64,000 nucleotides of DNA, taken from positions 8,570,001-8,634,000 of the forward strand of contig NC_059543.1 in NCBI RefSeq assembly GCF_905220415.1. The letters are read 5' to 3'. Positions 62,692-64,000 of this stretch are shown in pieces (position 1 is the stretch's first letter; each line of letters starts with the position of its first letter). Position numbers and translations under genes: made by a program. This DNA is from Colias croceus. Its lineage: Eukaryota > Arthropoda > Insecta > Lepidoptera > Pieridae. Under the pieces are notes generated by a model. That model was not told where the DNA came from and searched no databases. It worked only from the letters and a program-made list of their open reading frames with translations.

Positions 62692-62883
62692 CTAGCTTTC
62701 GCCCACGACTTTGTACGTGCATCCCCGTTCCCGCAAGAATTTCGGGAAATCCTTTCTTAGCGGATGCCTACGTCCTAACATCTACCCGCATGCCAAATTT
62801 CAGCCCGATACGTCCAGTGGTTTGGGCTTTGCGTTGATAGATCACTATATCAGTCACCTTTGAGTTTTTTATATATATATAGA
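62692..62883 (+). repeat. Short interspersed repeat, family A copy 3 in a tna intron
   Basis: Matches 18630-18833 from CTAGCTTTCGCCCACGACTT to a TATATATATATAG tail. It fills about 190 of the 307 bases of the intron 62587-62893, and its tail reaches to within about 10 bases of the 5' splice site. Its orientation is opposite to that of the gene. Confidence 0.88.
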
Positions 62884-62893
62884 CTCAACAAAC

Positions 62894-63229
62894 CTGTTCA
62901 TTTAAACTTTTTTCCATTGCGTTTAGGGGGTCTAAAGAATTGACGCTTTCATTAAGGTGCGACAAGGGCCCATTGCCTGCGTATTCATTGCTTCCAGGGC
63001 CATTGTTCATGCCGAAATCATAGTTTTGACTGTTGGAACCAGATGTTCTATTCTGGTTTCCTTGATAGGATGAGATCATAGATCCACTTGCTATCGTGTT
63101 CATATCTGGAGGGAGATATGGCGACATAGCTTGATTCATATCCCAATTGTTCATTGTAGGCATGTTCATTGAACCAGGTGATACCGCTTTCCCCCGTTTC
63201 CCACTGCTGTCATTGCTATCATCTTCTTG
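62894..63229 (-). CDS. tna: tna exon: Asn/Gly/Met-rich region after the SP-RING
   Basis: This exon of 112 codons has its acceptor AACTTGCAG ending at 63230 and a donor GTTTGT from 62893, phase 0 at both ends. It starts QEDDSNDSSGKRGKAVSPGS: a short acidic stretch then a basic KRGK patch, a possible nuclear localisation or SUMO-related site. The rest is low-complexity Asn/Ser/Gly/Met, ending LDPLNAMEKSLNEQ. This is the variable linker between SP-RING and activation region in ZMIZ proteins. Confidence 0.93.
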
Positions 63230-63352
63230 CTGCAAGTTACAAATTAAAATTATATAATAATGAAAATGCATCAAAATTTTATTGTTATTGTTCTAATGGC
63301 ATTGAAATTGATTGTTTTTCAGTAGCTGATTGAAAAAATATGAAAATCTTAC

Positions 63353-63500
63353 CTTTATGCCCGTGTTTGTTGATATTTTTGCTGCTTTCCAATTTGCTCC
63401 ACTGTCAATAGTTACTTCGTCTACGTCAGAGCTATTTAATGTATTTAGGATGCCCCACATATATTGATCTACCTCTAATCCTTCCAATTGAGCTGGTTTA
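63353..63500 (-). CDS. tna: tna exon: C-terminal extension of the SP-RING
   Basis: A 148-nt exon with acceptor TTTACAG ending at 63501 and donor GTAAGA from 63352. It completes an Asn codon (AA plus T) and continues KPAQLEGLEVDQYMWGILN, then DEVTIDSGANWKA and STNTGIK. LEGLEVDQYMWGIL is almost invariant in ZMIZ1/2 and follows the CPVCN zinc ligands directly. This part packs against the SP-RING in PIAS-type ligases. Confidence 0.96.
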
Positions 63501-63620
63501 CTGTAAACAATTTTTGAATATTATAAAAAATGTGTAGGTACATATTATTTTGAAAAGGTTCTACTATTCACAAATAGATGTATTTTTGTACTCAGAAAGG
63601 TAATAAATTACTTTACTTAC

Positions 63621-63961
63621 TTGCAAACTGGACATCTCCAAGAACCTCTTTCACAGTTTAGTTGTAGGTAAGATTCCAAGTCAAAGCACTGTATATGTTT
63701 GCATTCATGACCTCGAGCAGGTAATGTTATTTTCTTAAAAGTAATAGGACATTTCAATGAAACTTTTAATGCCGTTTGTTCGATACTATCTCTTTCATTA
63801 GGAGTATTAGTGTTATTATTCCCACTGGAAGATGTTTGATTGAAGTTCATTTTAATTTTGGCAATGCAATGATCTGCTGTTAATAATCGCTTCCTTAACA
63901 ATCCTTGTAATACACTTCTTACGCTGGGTCGATGTACTAATTGTAGCACAAATAAGTGTGA
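63621..63961 (-). CDS. tna: tonalli (ZMIZ family) SP-RING exon, gene continues past right edge
   Basis: A 341-nt exon with acceptor TTTACAG ending at 63962 and donor AA|GTAAGT at 63621/63620, phase 0 to phase 2. It reads SHLFVLQLVHRPSVRS, LLRKRLLTADHCIAKIK, then the SP-RING (MIZ) finger: KVSLKCPITFKKI, PARGHECKHIQCFDLESYLQ, SWRCPVC. The zinc ligands are the Cys and His of CKH and the two Cys of CPVC. Tonalli in flies works with the Osa-Brahma remodelling complex (trithorax group), and its vertebrate counterparts are nuclear co-activators with PIAS-like SUMO-ligase character. Most of the N-terminal part lies beyond 64000. PIAS itself is excluded by the ZMIZ-specific flanks. Confidence 0.96.
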
Positions 63962-64000
63962 CTGTAAAAAAAATTGGCTGTGAGAATTTGTTCCTTATTT

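Noticed and set aside
1..64000. CRISPR arrays, bacterial operons, tRNA or rRNA genes
   Set aside because: None seen; repeats are dispersed retroelement tails, and no cloverleaf or rRNA-like sequence was recognised by eye. A tRNA scan would be needed to be certain.

Overview
The window looks like nuclear DNA of a moth or butterfly (Lepidoptera). It is AT-rich, with short GC-richer exons separated by multi-kilobase introns and GT-AG splice junctions. It carries many short interspersed repeats of types that are typical of lepidopteran genomes. There is no sign of bacterial or viral gene organisation. Two protein-coding genes are supported; both lie on the minus strand and both are cut by a window edge.

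Gene 1 covers 108-37046, and possibly starts near 55.4-55.8 kb. It is an orthologue of Drosophila bitesize (btsz), the insect synaptotagmin-like protein. The window holds the long disordered N-terminal and central part plus the first C2 domain (C2A). The expected second C2 domain and the stop codon lie beyond position 1. I resolved six exons of a long form by matching splice phases (37046-36567, 25182-21323, 20027-19802, 3487-3366, 1086-892, 362-108). I also found two alternative first coding exons (6428-5087 and 4564-3862) that can splice to the same C2-side exon at 3487. All alternative upstream parts end in phase 1 and the shared exon accepts phase 1, so one C2 module can be given at least three different N-termini.

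Gene 2 is at 62112-63961 and continues past the right edge. It is the 3' end of tonalli (tna, ZMIZ1/2 family), a PIAS-like SP-RING protein. Its last five coding exons were resolved, from just before the SP-RING zinc finger to the C-terminal activation motif and stop.

Between and inside the genes are several groups of mobile elements. They include a piggyBac-like element (11937-13198) flanked by TTAA, and a 1.0-kb PIF/Harbinger-like element (57535-58554) with a broken MADF reading frame. There is also a 358-bp inverted-repeat element (56632-56989), a possible Harbinger transposase relic (28465-28791), two retroposed copies with target-site duplications, and four or five families of short LINE/SINE tails present in two or three copies each. 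The rest is AT-rich intronic or intergenic DNA. It holds a 157-bp tandem duplication (10337-10648), a perfect 29-bp-stem hairpin (31389-31454), two imperfect hairpins and two DREF-type sites. I did not find a bacterial-style system or a clearly new pathway; the most interesting items are the modular N-termini of btsz and the structured non-coding elements.
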